From positions 1-64,000 of the forward strand of contig MCGT01000012.1 of assembly GCA_002104935.1 (NCBI GenBank): a DNA stretch of 64,000 nucleotides, given 5' to 3'. Source of the stretch: Hesseltinella vesiculosa (lineage: Eukaryota; Mucoromycota; Mucoromycetes; Mucorales; Cunninghamellaceae). The notes below the pieces were generated by a model that did not search any database, was not told the origin of the DNA, and saw nothing but the letters and a program-made list of their open reading frames with translations. The translations under genes were made by a program, and so were the position numbers. Every line of letters begins with the position of its first letter. Position 1 is the first letter of the stretch. Below, in pieces: positions 45,277 to 56,838 of this stretch.

Positions 45277-45448
45277 GAGAATAGAAATTAAAAAAGGTGA
45301 AGAAGAGTGGAAAAAAAAAACCAAACGGAGATCTTCCCTTTTTGTTGCATGCGCGCGGCGCTGCTGAAAAAAAAAAGCTATTTTTACCAATCTTTGCCAC
45401 CCACTGTTATTTTTTTTTTCCACTCCCTTCCTGTTCGTTCCAGCAGCA
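45277..45448. promoter_or_regulatory. Compact bidirectional promoter Pil1-like / MAD2
   Basis: 172 bp between divergent start codons, with A and T runs on both flanks. Two unrelated genes must share this space for transcription initiation. Confidence 0.6.
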
Positions 45449-46401
45449 ATGGCTACGGATTCTCGTATAGAAATAGAAGGCTCATCCGACATTGTTGTAC
45501 AGTTTTTTGGTATGCTTCAGTGTTAGCCTCTTTTTTTTTTTTTGACGACGTCATCGTCTATGTCAGACCAACGCTTATTATTATACTTTTTTTTTTTTTT
45601 TACCTTGCGAATTAGAATGCAGTTTACACAGGTAATAAAAAAAAGACCGTTCCTTGCTTTGATTTTTACGGTGTTTGCAATGATTCTAGTATCTTATACC
45701 AACGAGGTGTTTACCCACATGAAGACTTTGATTTCGAAGCTCGATTTGGCATGAATGTCTTGGTGTCTCGAAATGACGAGCTCAATCTTTATCTGGAGGA
45801 AATCATTAAGCAGCTTCACAGTAAAAAACAATCGCCACGCTCACTTATTGCGTTGTTCACTCTCTCTTCTTTTATACACCCAGCATGGATGCATTCAAAT
45901 ACTATCAAAAAATTGGTGCTTGTAATCAAATCAAAGGACACAAACGAGACGCTGGAGCGCTGGCAATTCGATGTCAAAACCACAAACGACAAAAGGTGAC
46001 GCGCCATTTCTATATAGACATCCGTGGTACTAATATTTCATTTTATTCAGTAAACTAACCAAGGAATTTGATGCCAGCAAATCAACACAAGAAATCCGAG
46101 CCATTCTACGACAGATCACAGCATGTGTCTCCTTTCTACCAACGCTGGAGGACGAGTGTATGTTTTTTTTTAATGAACAGGCGCAGTCCAAGACTGGGTC
46201 GCTAACGTTTTTTTTTGTATTCACCCTTTAGGCACGTTCAATGTGTTGGTGTATGCAGACAAAGATGTTGAGGTGCCTACCAGTTGGGCTGACAGCGATG
46301 CAAACTTGATTCCTGGCGGTGGCGAGCATGTACGGCTACGGTCATTTTCTACAGACAAGCATAAAATCGAACCCATTGTAGCATACCAACTTCATCAATA
46401 G
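45449..46401 (+). CDS. MAD2: Spindle assembly checkpoint protein Mad2 (HORMA domain)
   Basis: Exons 45449-45509, 45616-45631, 45690-45820, 45884-45995, 46051-46157, 46232-46401; 198 residues. A single HORMA domain matches Mad2 across its length: G-S-S-D-I-V-V-Q-F-F, S-I-L-Y-Q-R-G-V-Y-P, L-E-R-W-Q-F-D-V, E-I-R-A-I-L-R-Q-I-T-A, L-V-Y-A-D-K-D and V-R-L-R-S-F-S-T near the C-terminal safety belt. Mad2 binds Mad1 and Cdc20 to delay anaphase. Exon 2 is only 16 nt but supplies the residues just before S-I-L-Y-Q and keeps frame. Length equals the family norm. Confidence 0.94.
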
Positions 46402-46637
46402 CAGTAATAAAAAATGGTTATGACCCAGCTCGTACTGCGCTTGGTGGTTGACAGCTTTCTATTTCGCAATGTTCAGTAATAGATAGGCCATCAGGTGGCG
46501 TTACCGACCCTGTCAGTTTTTTTTTTTTTTTTTTTTTTGCTCCTGCTTGCTGAATCAAGAAAAAAAGAGGCAGAAAAGCTTTCAAGTCCGCTGTTTGTTT
46601 TTCTTGCCTACTCTTTCGTTTTTTTATAATTCATCAA

Positions 46638-48479
46638 ATGAGTCAAGACGATGGGTCAGATCCTATCGTTCATAGTGGTATGAATGTATCCTCTGAGTAA
46701 GTTAAGAAAATATGAATAGTTAGACTGGAAAAATTTAAATAAAAAGGTTATTGACATTACCTTCGATTTTCACAGATCTAAACGTAATGGCTTGAACAGG
46801 TCCAATAACGCCAACAATCCAGCCTTTAATCCAATGATGGCCATGGGCATGCTAAATCCTCTGCAGTTGCAAATGATGATGCAGTCCGGCATGGGCTGGC
46901 AACCACAGCAGCAACCACAGCAGCAACAACAGCGGTCTAACATCCCATCCGAATCCCAACCACCCCCTCCAAACTACGTTTGCTACAAATGCAACCAGCC
47001 AGGTGAGTAAGAGATAGCCCATGGCAAAGAAGATCGTTCTGACTGATTCTGCTATTTCTTATTTACAATGCAGGCCACTGGATTTATTACTGTCCAAATG
47101 TCCCAAAGGGCCAATACGTGCCCAAAGGAAGGTTGGTTTATTTTTTATTTTTATAGCAATATATCATATAATTGACTTTTTTTTTGTAGTTCATTCCAAG
47201 GAAACCCGAAAGAACTGACCTGCCCCGTGTGTAAAAAACTGAACCAGCCTGCATTACTTACCCTTTGCTGTAGCAAGTCAGTGTGCGAACCCTGTAAGTA
47301 GAGTATGCTCTTTGCCATTACTGCGAGCTCGTGACTTAACCCCCTTTACCATTTTTATATCACTTATCACTTATCACTTAGGTATCAATGAATCCAGGGA
47401 AAATCAGAACAGCCAATGCCCTCTTTGCCGCGAACCTGACGTCAAGACGATTCCCAACAAGACTTTGCAGTTGATCGTGGAAAACCACGTGCAAGAAAGC
47501 AATGCCAGCAATGAGCGGGACGTCACTGCCAAGGTAAAAAACAAAACAAAAAAAGCTCCTTCCCCAATGGCCGCGATTGCCTCGAACTTAACCATTCTTG
47601 TACCTCCTGTAGCCACAAACCCAGGCATCGGCTTCTCCACAAAACCAACCCCAGCGAAGACTCAACAATAACAGCAATCGAGGGTATAGCAATAATAGCA
47701 ACAGCACTGGCGGTAGTGGCGGCGGCAGCGGTAACAATATGATGAACCCCAACATGTTCATGCCACCTGGTTTTGGCTTCCCCGACATGTCTTGGATGTT
47801 TGGCATGAAAGGGCAAGATGGACAATCAGGACAACAAAACCAATTCCCCAACACCCACACCATGGCTGCCGCTATCAACAGCTCCTTTTACACACCTCCT
47901 GGAGGCGGCCCTTTGCATTATCGTGGTGGCAGTGGACGGTCTTCCGGTCGCCCACAACACCGATCTCCACGAGACGGACGATCAAATACCCAAGGTGGCC
48001 ATGACCATCAGGACACCGACCGATCACCTTCTCCCGGCCGCCCATACAGCGATGACGATCGCCGTGACCCAGCTGCCGACGCGTCGTCGCAACGTGACGC
48101 GTCGTCACTACGTGACACATCTCCTCATTCTCACTCGTCTCGCTCCCGCCACCAACGGCAGTCCTCTGTTTCCCGCTCACGCTCCCGTTCCCCTGCCAAG
48201 CGCCATCGCTCACCCTCCTCCTCACAACGCATGGACGATCGAGACTCTCAAGATGAAAGCTCAGACGACGACCGCCATTATCGCCATCGACGTCGCTCCA
48301 GCCGTTCGTCTGGCCATCGCCATTCCTCATCCAGCCGTCGCCATTCCTCCTCATCTCGCTACCGTAACTCGGACGACCGTCGAAAGGACCGTGATCGACA
48401 CTCTAGCTCCAGACATCGTGACCGTCATGATGACCGCGGTCGATCCCACTCTCGGCATGATAGTAGCCGATACAGGTAG
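46638..48479 (+). CDS. RBBP6/Mpe1-like protein: zinc knuckle plus RING, RS-rich tail, no DWNN domain
   Basis: Exons 46638-46696, 46776-47002, 47074-47131, 47190-47293, 47382-47533, 47613-48479; 488 residues. A Met/Gln-rich N-terminus leads to a CCHC knuckle (C-Y-K-C-N-Q-P-G-H-W-I-Y-Y-C, about 89-102), then a RING/U-box-like domain from about 126 (C-P-V-C...C-C...C-E-P-C-I...C-P-L-C). This pair is typical of RBBP6/Mpe1, subunits of the cleavage and polyadenylation factor with ubiquitin-ligase features. The usual N-terminal ubiquitin-like DWNN domain is absent, and only 236 bp separate this ATG from MAD2's stop. The C-terminal 200 residues are Ser/Arg/His/Asp-rich, as in splicing-associated proteins. 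Confidence 0.82.
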
Positions 48480-48720
48480 ATTCATTCTTTTTTTCTTGCC
48501 TTCATTGACATCAATAAAAAAAAAGCCATTCATCCATTTATTTGTTTGCTTGCTGCTCGATTTTAATAAACAAAAGTTCACCAAAGCGGACCTGGACAAC
48601 GTCATTTTCGTTGCTCTATATTATTATTATTCTTATTCTGATCAAAGAGAGGATGCTGGTGGCTCCACAACAGCTGCGTACTCTTCATCACCGATTGCTT
48701 AGATTTGAGTGCTGGGGAAT

Positions 48721-48925
48721 CGGAGGTGTCAAAACGAAATTGGTCAAAAGCAAGCTGGGCGATCTTCATCAACCGGCCTGGTTTTTCTGTGCCATCATCA
48801 TTTTTACATTTGCGCACCCAACCGAAATTTCACATCGATCCACTCACTCAAAAAGTGCTGTGCCTTTTTTTTTTTTTTTTTTTGCAAAACGAGCATTGCC
48901 CAAATTCAACTCCGCATGGTGCCTC
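48721..48925 (+). repeat. Inverted-repeat family arm, copy B (left arm)
   Basis: Shares with copy A, in the same order, GTGTCAAAACGAAA, AAGCTGGGCGA, a TTTGCGCAC block, ATCGATCCACTCACTCAAAAAG, a long T tract and CCCAAATTCA. Orientation matches the left arm at 16905-17137. Confidence 0.65.
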
Positions 48926-48982
48926 AATTTCTGGTATTGTCAAAATACAAAAGCAAAATACGGGACAGACACCAGGTACACG

Positions 48983-49230
48983 CCGGGTTTGAAAAAATCC
49001 CCATATTTAGACATAGCAAAAAAAGTGTCAAGTTTAAGCAAATACTTGCCTTCAATGGTAATTTAAATAATTGCTACTTTTTTAGAAAGTATATTTTCAA
49101 AAAATCCATCACCCATATAAAGAAAAATATATCGCTCACAATTATTTAAATTACCATTGAAGGCAAGTATTTGCTTAAACTTGACACTTTTTTTTGCTAT
49201 GTCTAAATATGGGTTTTTTTTCGAACCCGG
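48983..49230. repeat. Near-perfect palindromic element (MITE-like), about 90-bp arms
   Basis: Arm 48983-49072 is repeated in inverse orientation at 49140-49230 around a 67-nt spacer, with only a few mismatches and length differences in A runs. The arms begin CCGGGTT and include GTGTCAAGTTTAAGCAAATA. The high arm identity suggests a recent insertion or conversion. No coding capacity. The family differs from the copy A/B/C arms between which it sits. Confidence 0.85.
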
Positions 49231-49380
49231 GCCGCGATGACTTGGCTTCCGTCCCCGCAATTGCTTTTTCAGACTTTGACGGTTTTCACACGTGTCCTGG
49301 AGATTCTGAATTTCAAAATGACCTCATTCTATTCGCAAAAATATCGTGCCTTGGCTTAATCAAAGTGATTTTTAGTAGGA

Positions 49381-49407
49381 TTTTTTTTTTTTTGGGGGGG
49401 GGGGGGG
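49381..49407. repeat. T13G14 homopolymer junction
   Basis: Thirteen T directly followed by fourteen G, the only long G run in the window. It could be polymorphic or a sequencing-length artefact, and could form a G-quadruplex. Confidence 0.8.
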
Positions 49408-49879
49408 CAGCATTGTACCCTCAAAGTTTTTTCTAGGAGATCATTGTCGCTTCCAATGTTTTTCAGAAGTCTCTAGCTCCATTGTATGCCATCGCCGTTT
49501 TTTTTTGCTGTTGGCGCGGAAGGGCGTGTTTGAGGCTTTACAAGATTTGGTAGCTATATCGCTAAGTCTATTAAAATAACTGCATTTTTTTCTTCGATAC
49601 CAAGAGACCATGCATTTGTTAGGGATAGGCGTAATCATATCACTTTTTTTTTTTTTTTTGCTGCGCACTGCCAGCAGTTGACATACCACAGGTTTCACGG
49701 ATGAGAATGTTCATTTTGATTTCCCATGGTCTACTCCATTGGCGTCATCTTTTCGGCTCAGCTTCCAAATTGGATACTTGTCCCAATTTCCTTTATCGCA
49801 TCACCTTCATCCAACCATTCTGTACCTGTAGGTGATGGAGCACACATCTGGCAAGCTGCAGGCCTGAGCCAAAGGCGCT

Positions 49880-50085
49880 GTGCGGAGGCTGAATTTGGCC
49901 ATCCAAATTCTCCATCTTGAAAAAAAAAAAAGGAATTGCTACATACATAGAACTTTTGAATGATTGGATCGGTATGAAATTTTGTAAGAGCGTACAAATG
50001 AATGAATAATAATGGTGTTGAAAATATAAGGGTGATTGGTCAAGGTCGCCCAGCCAACTTTGGTCAGTTTCGTTTTGACATATCC
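49880..50085 (-). repeat. Inverted-repeat family arm, copy C (right arm)
   Basis: On the minus strand it shows the family landmarks in order: TGTCAAAACGAAACTGACCAA, TTGGCTGGGCGACCTTG, a CGATCCAATCATTCAAAAG block, a poly(T) tract, then TCAAGATGGAGAATTTGG. Orientation matches the right arm of copy A, so B and C could be the two ends of one larger element (48721-50085). Confidence 0.7.
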
Positions 50086-50349
50086 AACCCCCCCAGCTAA
50101 AAAATTCAAAATAACGGCCATTTTCCTCAGGGAACTCCCTCAGCGAACTGACTAATAACCGCAGTGGAAGTTTCCTTCATTTTTTTTTGTTCATTTAAGA
50201 TATTGTGCGATTTACTATTAACTACAACATGCTACACTTACCCTTTGCAATTCCGTTTTTATTAGCTCTTTTTTGGGACGTTTTTTTTTTCCTTCGCTAC
50301 GGCGGTTTCTTTTGTTATGTGTATTAGATTGCTCAGGCGAAGACGGGGT

Positions 50350-53300
50350 CTATCTTATGCATTCTTCGATGCATTGATTAATAAAGGCCTTTTTGTGAGC
50401 CATGTCAGTGTTGAAGTAGCGGCTGAGCTCATCGCGTATCTGTTTTTTCGTGATGGTGGTGAGATCCACATTGCTGGTGATGCGTTGGACCTGGTAGCGG
50501 ATGGCTTCGTTGGGGATGTCATTGGTGCTCATGACGGCCGGGCCAATGAAGCTGCTGGACTGGTGCATAGCTGGGTAACTGTACCTTGAGCTGGCGGAGG
50601 GGTTAAGGTGTGGAGCAATATGCATGGAGGCTGACGGCTGGAGAATCATGGAGTGATGAGCTGGAGCATAGGCTGAGGACTGGTATGGTTCGCTGAATAC
50701 AGACATGTTGCTCCCGACTGCACCGGGTATCATCTTAGGGGTATGAAAGACGGGCTGGCTGGGCGAATACGGTAGCATGCCCGAGGTTGAGGCAAATGCT
50801 GCTAGGTGCTGCTGCTGCAGCGATCGTCGGGAAGTGGCAGTCAGGTCAGTCAGTTTGGTCACGGCAGAGTTTGTTTCCCATAGCTCGTTTTCATAGTCCT
50901 GCCAGCGCTTGAGCGGGATTGTCGAGGGGTCAAACCGGCCTTCGCTTGCGGCCATTGTCTTCTTCTGTCCATCATCGCCGACCACCACGCGCGTGTTTCC
51001 CCAGGAAAAGTCGTCAAAGTGCCAGAATGAGTAGATCGGCATGAAGAACGAAAATAGTGGAATAGCCATGATGTATACCACCATCCAACCGATATGTTCC
51101 CACTAGAAAAAGAAATGGGTAAGTTATGGGTTTATCTTTCAAAAAAAAAAAAGGGCTACCTTGCGCCGGATGATAAAGATAATGGCTTGTAGGCCATAAA
51201 CCCCACCGAGAGTGGCAATGGAGATCATGGGCACTTGACCAGCATCGGTGACAAGTCGATAAACAAGATAGACGAGGTAGCACACAATGGCAGGCATGGT
51301 CAAGGTGCTGAGGAGATCGAGGATGACGACAAAACGCATGGAGAAACAGCAGAACCCACAGAGTTGCGGCAGGAACATCAGCTCACCGAGGTTGTGGATG
51401 GTCGAGTTAATCCAGCGGCGACGCTGTGAGAGCAGAATGCTCCAGCGATCGGGTGCGTTGGTAAGGCAGCCAGCGTCGGCTGTGAACTTGGTTTTGAAGG
51501 AAGGAAAGTGTTTGAGGATCAGCGTGGTCAAGTACCGGTCTTCACCAAGGTGCAGCAGGTTCTTTTGATGTAGGGTGCGCACTTTATTCTCGGCATAGTC
51601 TTCGATGACCTGGTTAGCGACAAGCAGCGGCTGTTGTTTGACGGGCGAGCGCACACGGTACATGCAGAAGCAGCCAGGAAGACAAGTCACCGAGCCAAAG
51701 AGTGATTCAAAAGCTTTGGACAAGAAGTGAGAAATGTAGTATTCGTAGACTTGGATCATGGTCACCCAGCTATCTTTTTCGTTGGCCAACTTGGTTTCGC
51801 CGCAGAGGCCCACGATTTTGGAATCATGCACAAAGCAGGACACCATCCGGTTCAGAGAATCTGGCAGGACCTCGGTATCGGCATCGACCATTAGCACGAA
51901 TTCGTAAAAGCTCGGATTGACGCCAATGACATTTTTGATCTGGTGGTAAATTTCTAATTCCATCGGGGTCATGGCGGAGCTGAAATGAACCTTGTTAAGG
52001 AAACGCATCAGGATCATTTGGGAATCACGCTTGCCACGATTGCCCGGCTTGGACCGTTCACCTGGGCCGCCGACTTTGACCACCACGAGATACGGCACCA
52101 CATGGCCACCGAATTCGTACAGGCCGGAGTAGATCTTGGCCATGTTGTGTTGCTTTGCGCCTTCGCCCAGGGAAAAAAAGGAGAGTGGCTCTGGGTCGAT
52201 AGTGGGGTCTACGCCAAGGATGTCCAAGACAATACGAGGCGTGGGCCGGTCGTTGCCGCTGCCAATGAGCATGCCATCACACACCAGGAAAATAAGCTTG
52301 CGCTTGTCGTCGTAACGGAGAGCAGCAATGGAGTCGATGGTCTTGCGCAAGGAGTCTTCACTTTCGGTGTAGCAAGGCACTTGACAAACGATGAACTTGT
52401 CGTATTCTTCAGGTTCACGGCGTGTCCCCAGTTGCAGGGCGGCCAAGAACTTGAAGAGGATGACGGCACAGAGGAAGCCAGTGACCAAGAGCAAAAAATA
52501 CTCGGAGAACAGGCACGGTAGGGAGCGGCGGGAGTCGACTTTGCCGACAAAAAAGAGGTTGCGGAGACAAGTGAGCTGGCGCTTGCGCAGGTCTTCGCTG
52601 ATAGGCAAGGAGTCAAAGTGGTTGGAGATGTCGGTGCCAGCCAGTTGACGAAAGAGCTCGACAATGGCATTGTCCATAAAGTTGAGGTCGATCGCCTTGT
52701 CGATCTGCTGGCCCTCGGGAGCGCGAGGGGCACGGCCGCCCATCAAATAAAAGGTCAGATCGTAGACGTCGCCATGCAAGATCGCCCATTGTCGGTGCGT
52801 GGCGATTTCGCCGACGTTGACGACGGTGGTTGCCTGCTTGAAGATATCCTTTGGTTCATAGCCTAAAAACCCAAGGCGGTAGTTGCGGCGCATGTAGACC
52901 ATTTGCTCATAGTACCAGTCAGGACGATAGTCGTTGGTGAAGTAGCGGAAGTCGTGGTAGCCGGCGTTTTTGTCGGTGGAGTTGATCTGGAAATCGAGGA
53001 CGACTTGTTCAGACACAGATCCTGTGGTACCATCGCACAGGGCCGAGACCTGGACGGGGAATAAATTGGTGGCATCCTTGCCGCCATAATCAAACACAGT
53101 ATCTTCCGGGATGACTTCAGGAGCCCAGTGGTGCGAGGCAAACTTGGTCAGATCAAACACTTCACCACGAATGGACACATATGCGCTGCTCTTGTCGGCT
53201 TTCCCTTGCAATTCGTTTGGTGAGAAGATGTCTTGATGAGGGCAGACCAGCGGGCCAAAGAAGATGATGAACATCACCATGGCGGCTGACATGAAGAAGA

Positions 53301-56131
53301 TCACCACACAGAGCGTCACTTTTTCGCGCCAGGCGATGCGCACGTCACGTCGTTTCATGCCGCCACACCAGTTGAGGAATGGCGAGGGCAGCCACCAGGT
53401 GACGAGCCAAACAAGGATGAGCCATTTCTTGCGCGAGGCAGTCATGGGATCGTCGTCAGGAGGCGGCGCTTCTTCAGGTATGTGAGGCACCATGGGTTCC
53501 TTGCTGATCGGTGGCTTCGATAAAGCATTGGTGGTCAGCATGGTGGGCGAATGGCCGCTCTGTGTTGCTGAGTCATCGATGTCATACAGATTTTCAAAGA
53601 CGGCCGACGACATTTGGTCTTCCATCAGCGAATAGTCGTCCAATGTTTGGCGGCCAGCAAAGGCCGGGTCAGGGTCTGCAAGAAAGATCTGAATGTGAGC
53701 TACGAAAAAAAAAAAAAGAAAAAGTGACGTCGTTTTTACCATTGGATGCTTTTTGCATTTTAGCTTCTGCCTTCTCCAGAGCGCGGAGGCTGTTTTCAAG
53801 TTGACAGAATGCTTCATTGGACAAGTACACCTAAGTTTGTAAGAAAATGGAAAAAAAAAAATAGTGAGGGGTTTGAAAAATAGCGGTGGTGTCTTTACCA
53901 TGTCACCAGTAAGAGACATATTGGCATCGGTCCAATTCAAAGCATTGCATATGAAGAGGCAGCGTTCGTGTAAGTCAAGCGTTGGGTCGATGTTGACAGA
54001 GTCACCAAGAGTGACTGGGAGCGAGACTGCGTAACGATCCCAGAAATCGGCAAGGGTGAAATGGACACAATGATGTTTGCGCAGACCCTGTAGCAGGGAG
54101 AGGAGCTTGAATCCTTGGAGCTGGCTGGAAAGCTTGCGAGCGTCACAGGAATGAGGCAGCAGCATGTTGTTGGGTTTTAAGCAGAGGACGGCCCATAGGC
54201 AGCAGGACTCCATGGCATGCTGTAATTGCCGTGCGCCGATCACCAGCAGCTCGGTGTTGGTTGGGATGTGCTTGAACTGGGAAAGGGGTGATTGGTCATC
54301 CTTCAGCAGCCATGGCATGTGTCGAAGCGGTAGGGTACCGTGCTGGACTTGGTTCACCGGTGAGGCTGTGGGATTGTCATTGAGGTTGATGTCGGAGAAA
54401 ATGTCGGTCAAGAGACCGTTCGTGGTAGGCATGTTGTAGGCATTGCCGCGGAAGAGAGAGACAAAGTCGTTGGGCAGATAGTCTTCGTTGGTGGTGACGA
54501 GGTCGTATACGGTATATGAGACAGGGCCCCAGTAGTGCTGAATAGCGAAGCTGTGGGTGTGGTTTGTTCGATGGAATCGGACGGCTGTGTCGTTGCTCTT
54601 GTTCGCATTGAAATAGCGCATGACCAAGGCATCGCTGGATATTTGCTGGGATGGCTGTAGCAAGGCGGTGGCTTGGTCATTGATGATGGAGAAGATGCCC
54701 TTTGATGGGTGGGTGAAAGCATCGAGAACAGCGGCAAACAAAGGGGCTTCCTTTTGTGATATGTCGACAAATCGGGTATGCATGGTGTGGTATAGGGATT
54801 CATCCACAAAGTTCAATGCAAGATCATGCAAAGTGGCATGCGGAGGGGTGCGTACACCATGGATCGACGGGCTATCTAATAAGGCGATACAGCTGTGTAT
54901 GGCTTTTTGTTGTTGCTTGCCGATCCTGTTGTTGATGTGATCAGTGAGCCAGGAGAGGAGGAGAGCATACAGGGTTTCAGCCAGATCGTCACGTTGTTTG
55001 GCAGCTGTTGTAGGATCTAAAAAGACGGTGGTGATGTCCCGCTTGATCAACTTGCTTTTGTACGTCAGGCAGCTGAGTAGGCTCCGGCCATCGACTCCCA
55101 AGAGATCCGCCGTCAGCAGCAGCGTGTCCATGTTTTTGACAATTGCAGCGTCTTGAGGGTTGACAGGATCATGACAAAAGGTCAAGTTGCCCAAATGTAG
55201 GATGGCAGACAGCACTTGCAACAACTGGACCTAGAAGGGAACGTCAGCGAAAGAGTCAATTAAAAAAAAAAATACGGCTTTACCACTTGAACCTGAGCGA
55301 CGCCAAGAGTGCGAAGTGCATGGAGAAAATGAGTAAATGTTTGGTCGCCATCCAATCGGCAAGGCATGGTGCGGTTAGAGGCAGACAAAAAAGCAAATGA
55401 CAAAGGATCGGCAACAAGACCAAGTCTCTGACGCTCTTCAGGAGGAGCAGAGAACAATGCATAAAAGATGTGGAAGTTGTGTTCGTCCAATGGTGGGCGA
55501 GAGACTCGTGGCTTGTCCAAAAAATAGGGTAAGAATTGAGCACCAAGGGCATGGCCACGTTGCGAATAAAAGATTTCGGTATACACCAATGCTTGAGAGG
55601 CGTAGTCGTGGACAGTCGATTTTGCTTGGGTAAACAATCCAAACACAGCTTGGGCTTGCTGAATTAACACTGGTAGCTTGGATGCCTTCTTGGTTGCACC
55701 CAAGGCAAGACAATGATCAATGGCTACAAGCTTCTGTTGTGACTTTCCGCTTGCTGATTCGCCACTACATTAGATATGGTCAAAAATAGTGAGGGGGGGG
55801 AAGAAACAAAAACAAAAAAGGAGGGAGGACGCGCCGGAGCTTAATTTTTTTTTTTTTTATACCTGAAATATATAAACTGACTAGAGTTTGTGCGTCGCAT
55901 ATGGTGATAGGCATGATTAATCGATTGGTATAGATGAGCGGTTGTTGGCTGCTTGGGTTCTTTATAGAACGAAACAAACTGAGCACTGTCGCCGAGATAA
56001 TCCAAGTGGGGATTGAATGATAGAAGCAAATGGTCGCCGGCGCTTGTAAAATAGTCGTTGTCTAGGTACCGCTTCTTCACGATCTCGATGATATCATCCA
56101 AAGCATTCTCGGCCAAAATATCTTGTGTCAT
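50350..56131 (-). CDS. Class V chitin synthase with N-terminal myosin motor-like domain
   Basis: Exons in coding order: 56131-55863, 55764-55284, 55230-53899, 53830-53740, 53675-51160, 51102-50350; 1813 residues. Myosin motor-like domain to about residue 650, with P-loop G-E-S-A-S-G-K-S at 90-97. Then come a membrane segment, a cytochrome-b5-like domain and the chitin synthase core with D-A-D (M-V-D-A-D-T), C-L-P-G-C-F, the E-D-R of G-E-D-R-Y-L-T and Q-R-R-R-W. Several C-terminal transmembrane spans follow, and a DEK-C domain (T-K-K-Q-I-R-D-E-L-S-R-Y-F) ends the protein. It polymerises UDP-GlcNAc into chitin at growing tips; the motor part helps target it. The motor is compact, as in class V/VII enzymes. 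Reading through the 53831-53898 intron would give a different, unsupported segment. Confidence 0.94.
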
Positions 56132-56838
56132 GTTGTTGTCTATTTCTCTTTGTTGCCGGGTATCAGTTTCAATTTATATGGTAATATACAAAAATACACT
56201 CTCTTGCTCAATTACTATTCCCTGGAGAAAGAAAAAAGAAACTAAATGAGCCCCACAGCTCCTTTTATTCTAAAAAAAAGGGTGATTTACTGTTTACACC
56301 CCTGTCCTTTTTGCTCCCTTTTTTGTTCTTGTTCTATTGTTTCTACCGCAAAACCCCCTTTCACGGAAGCCTTTTTATTGCCCCCCTCCCCCTTGATTTG
56401 TTCATACCTGATTGGTGACCTCCTGGAGAAAAGTGTGCATAACCACCCTCCCGAGACAAACATAAACAAACCCTAAGTCTTGATATCCCCACTGTTGACA
56501 CGTCTGAGGGATGATCCCATAGCAAAAATTCAAGGTTTGTATTCTTGCTTGATTGCATTTGTGTGCAGGGTCTTGGGTAGAAAGCCTTCTCCGTCGGAGA
56601 TCAAACGTAATTCCAAAAAGAGACCTGGGGACGGTGTCACAAACGTCGATGGTGCAACAAGAGCAAGTAGAAAAAAAAAGCTTTTCTTGTTGTGTCAGTG
56701 CGACTTACCTAACCCTTTCAAAATTCCCATCGACGGGTTTCAAAAAAAAATATGACAAGAGGCGGTTTCTTTTTTTAATTATTTCTTTTTCCTTTCTTTT
56801 CGGTGCCTTTTTTTTTTTTTTTTTGCTCTTGGCAAACA
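56132..56838. promoter_or_regulatory. Divergent promoter region chitin synthase / RhoGEF
   Basis: 707 bp between divergent start codons. Purine/pyrimidine-rich with T runs close to the RhoGEF ATG. No defined element is claimed. Co-regulation of the two wall-related genes is only a possibility. Confidence 0.45.

Larger units (their letters stand above)
48480..50349. other. Gene-poor repeat island
   Basis: 1.9 kb with no recognisable protein. It contains arms of the inverted-repeat family at both ends, a near-perfect palindromic element nested inside, and a T13G14 tract. Confidence 0.6.

Noticed and set aside
47534..47671. Continuation of the RBBP6-like frame past 47533
   Set aside because: This is read-through of an intron (GTAAAA...TGTAG). 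Splicing to 47613 restores the frame leading to the long RS-rich exon.
49441..49698. 85-codon minus-strand frame inside the repeat island
   Set aside because: Lysine/arginine-rich translation of homopolymers within repeats, with no transposase motif.
53831..53898. Continuous frame through the chitin synthase locus suggesting fewer introns
   Set aside because: The 68-nt segment has clean donor and acceptor signals, and joining 53899 to 53830 preserves frame and motor-domain continuity. The read-through peptide is low-complexity.
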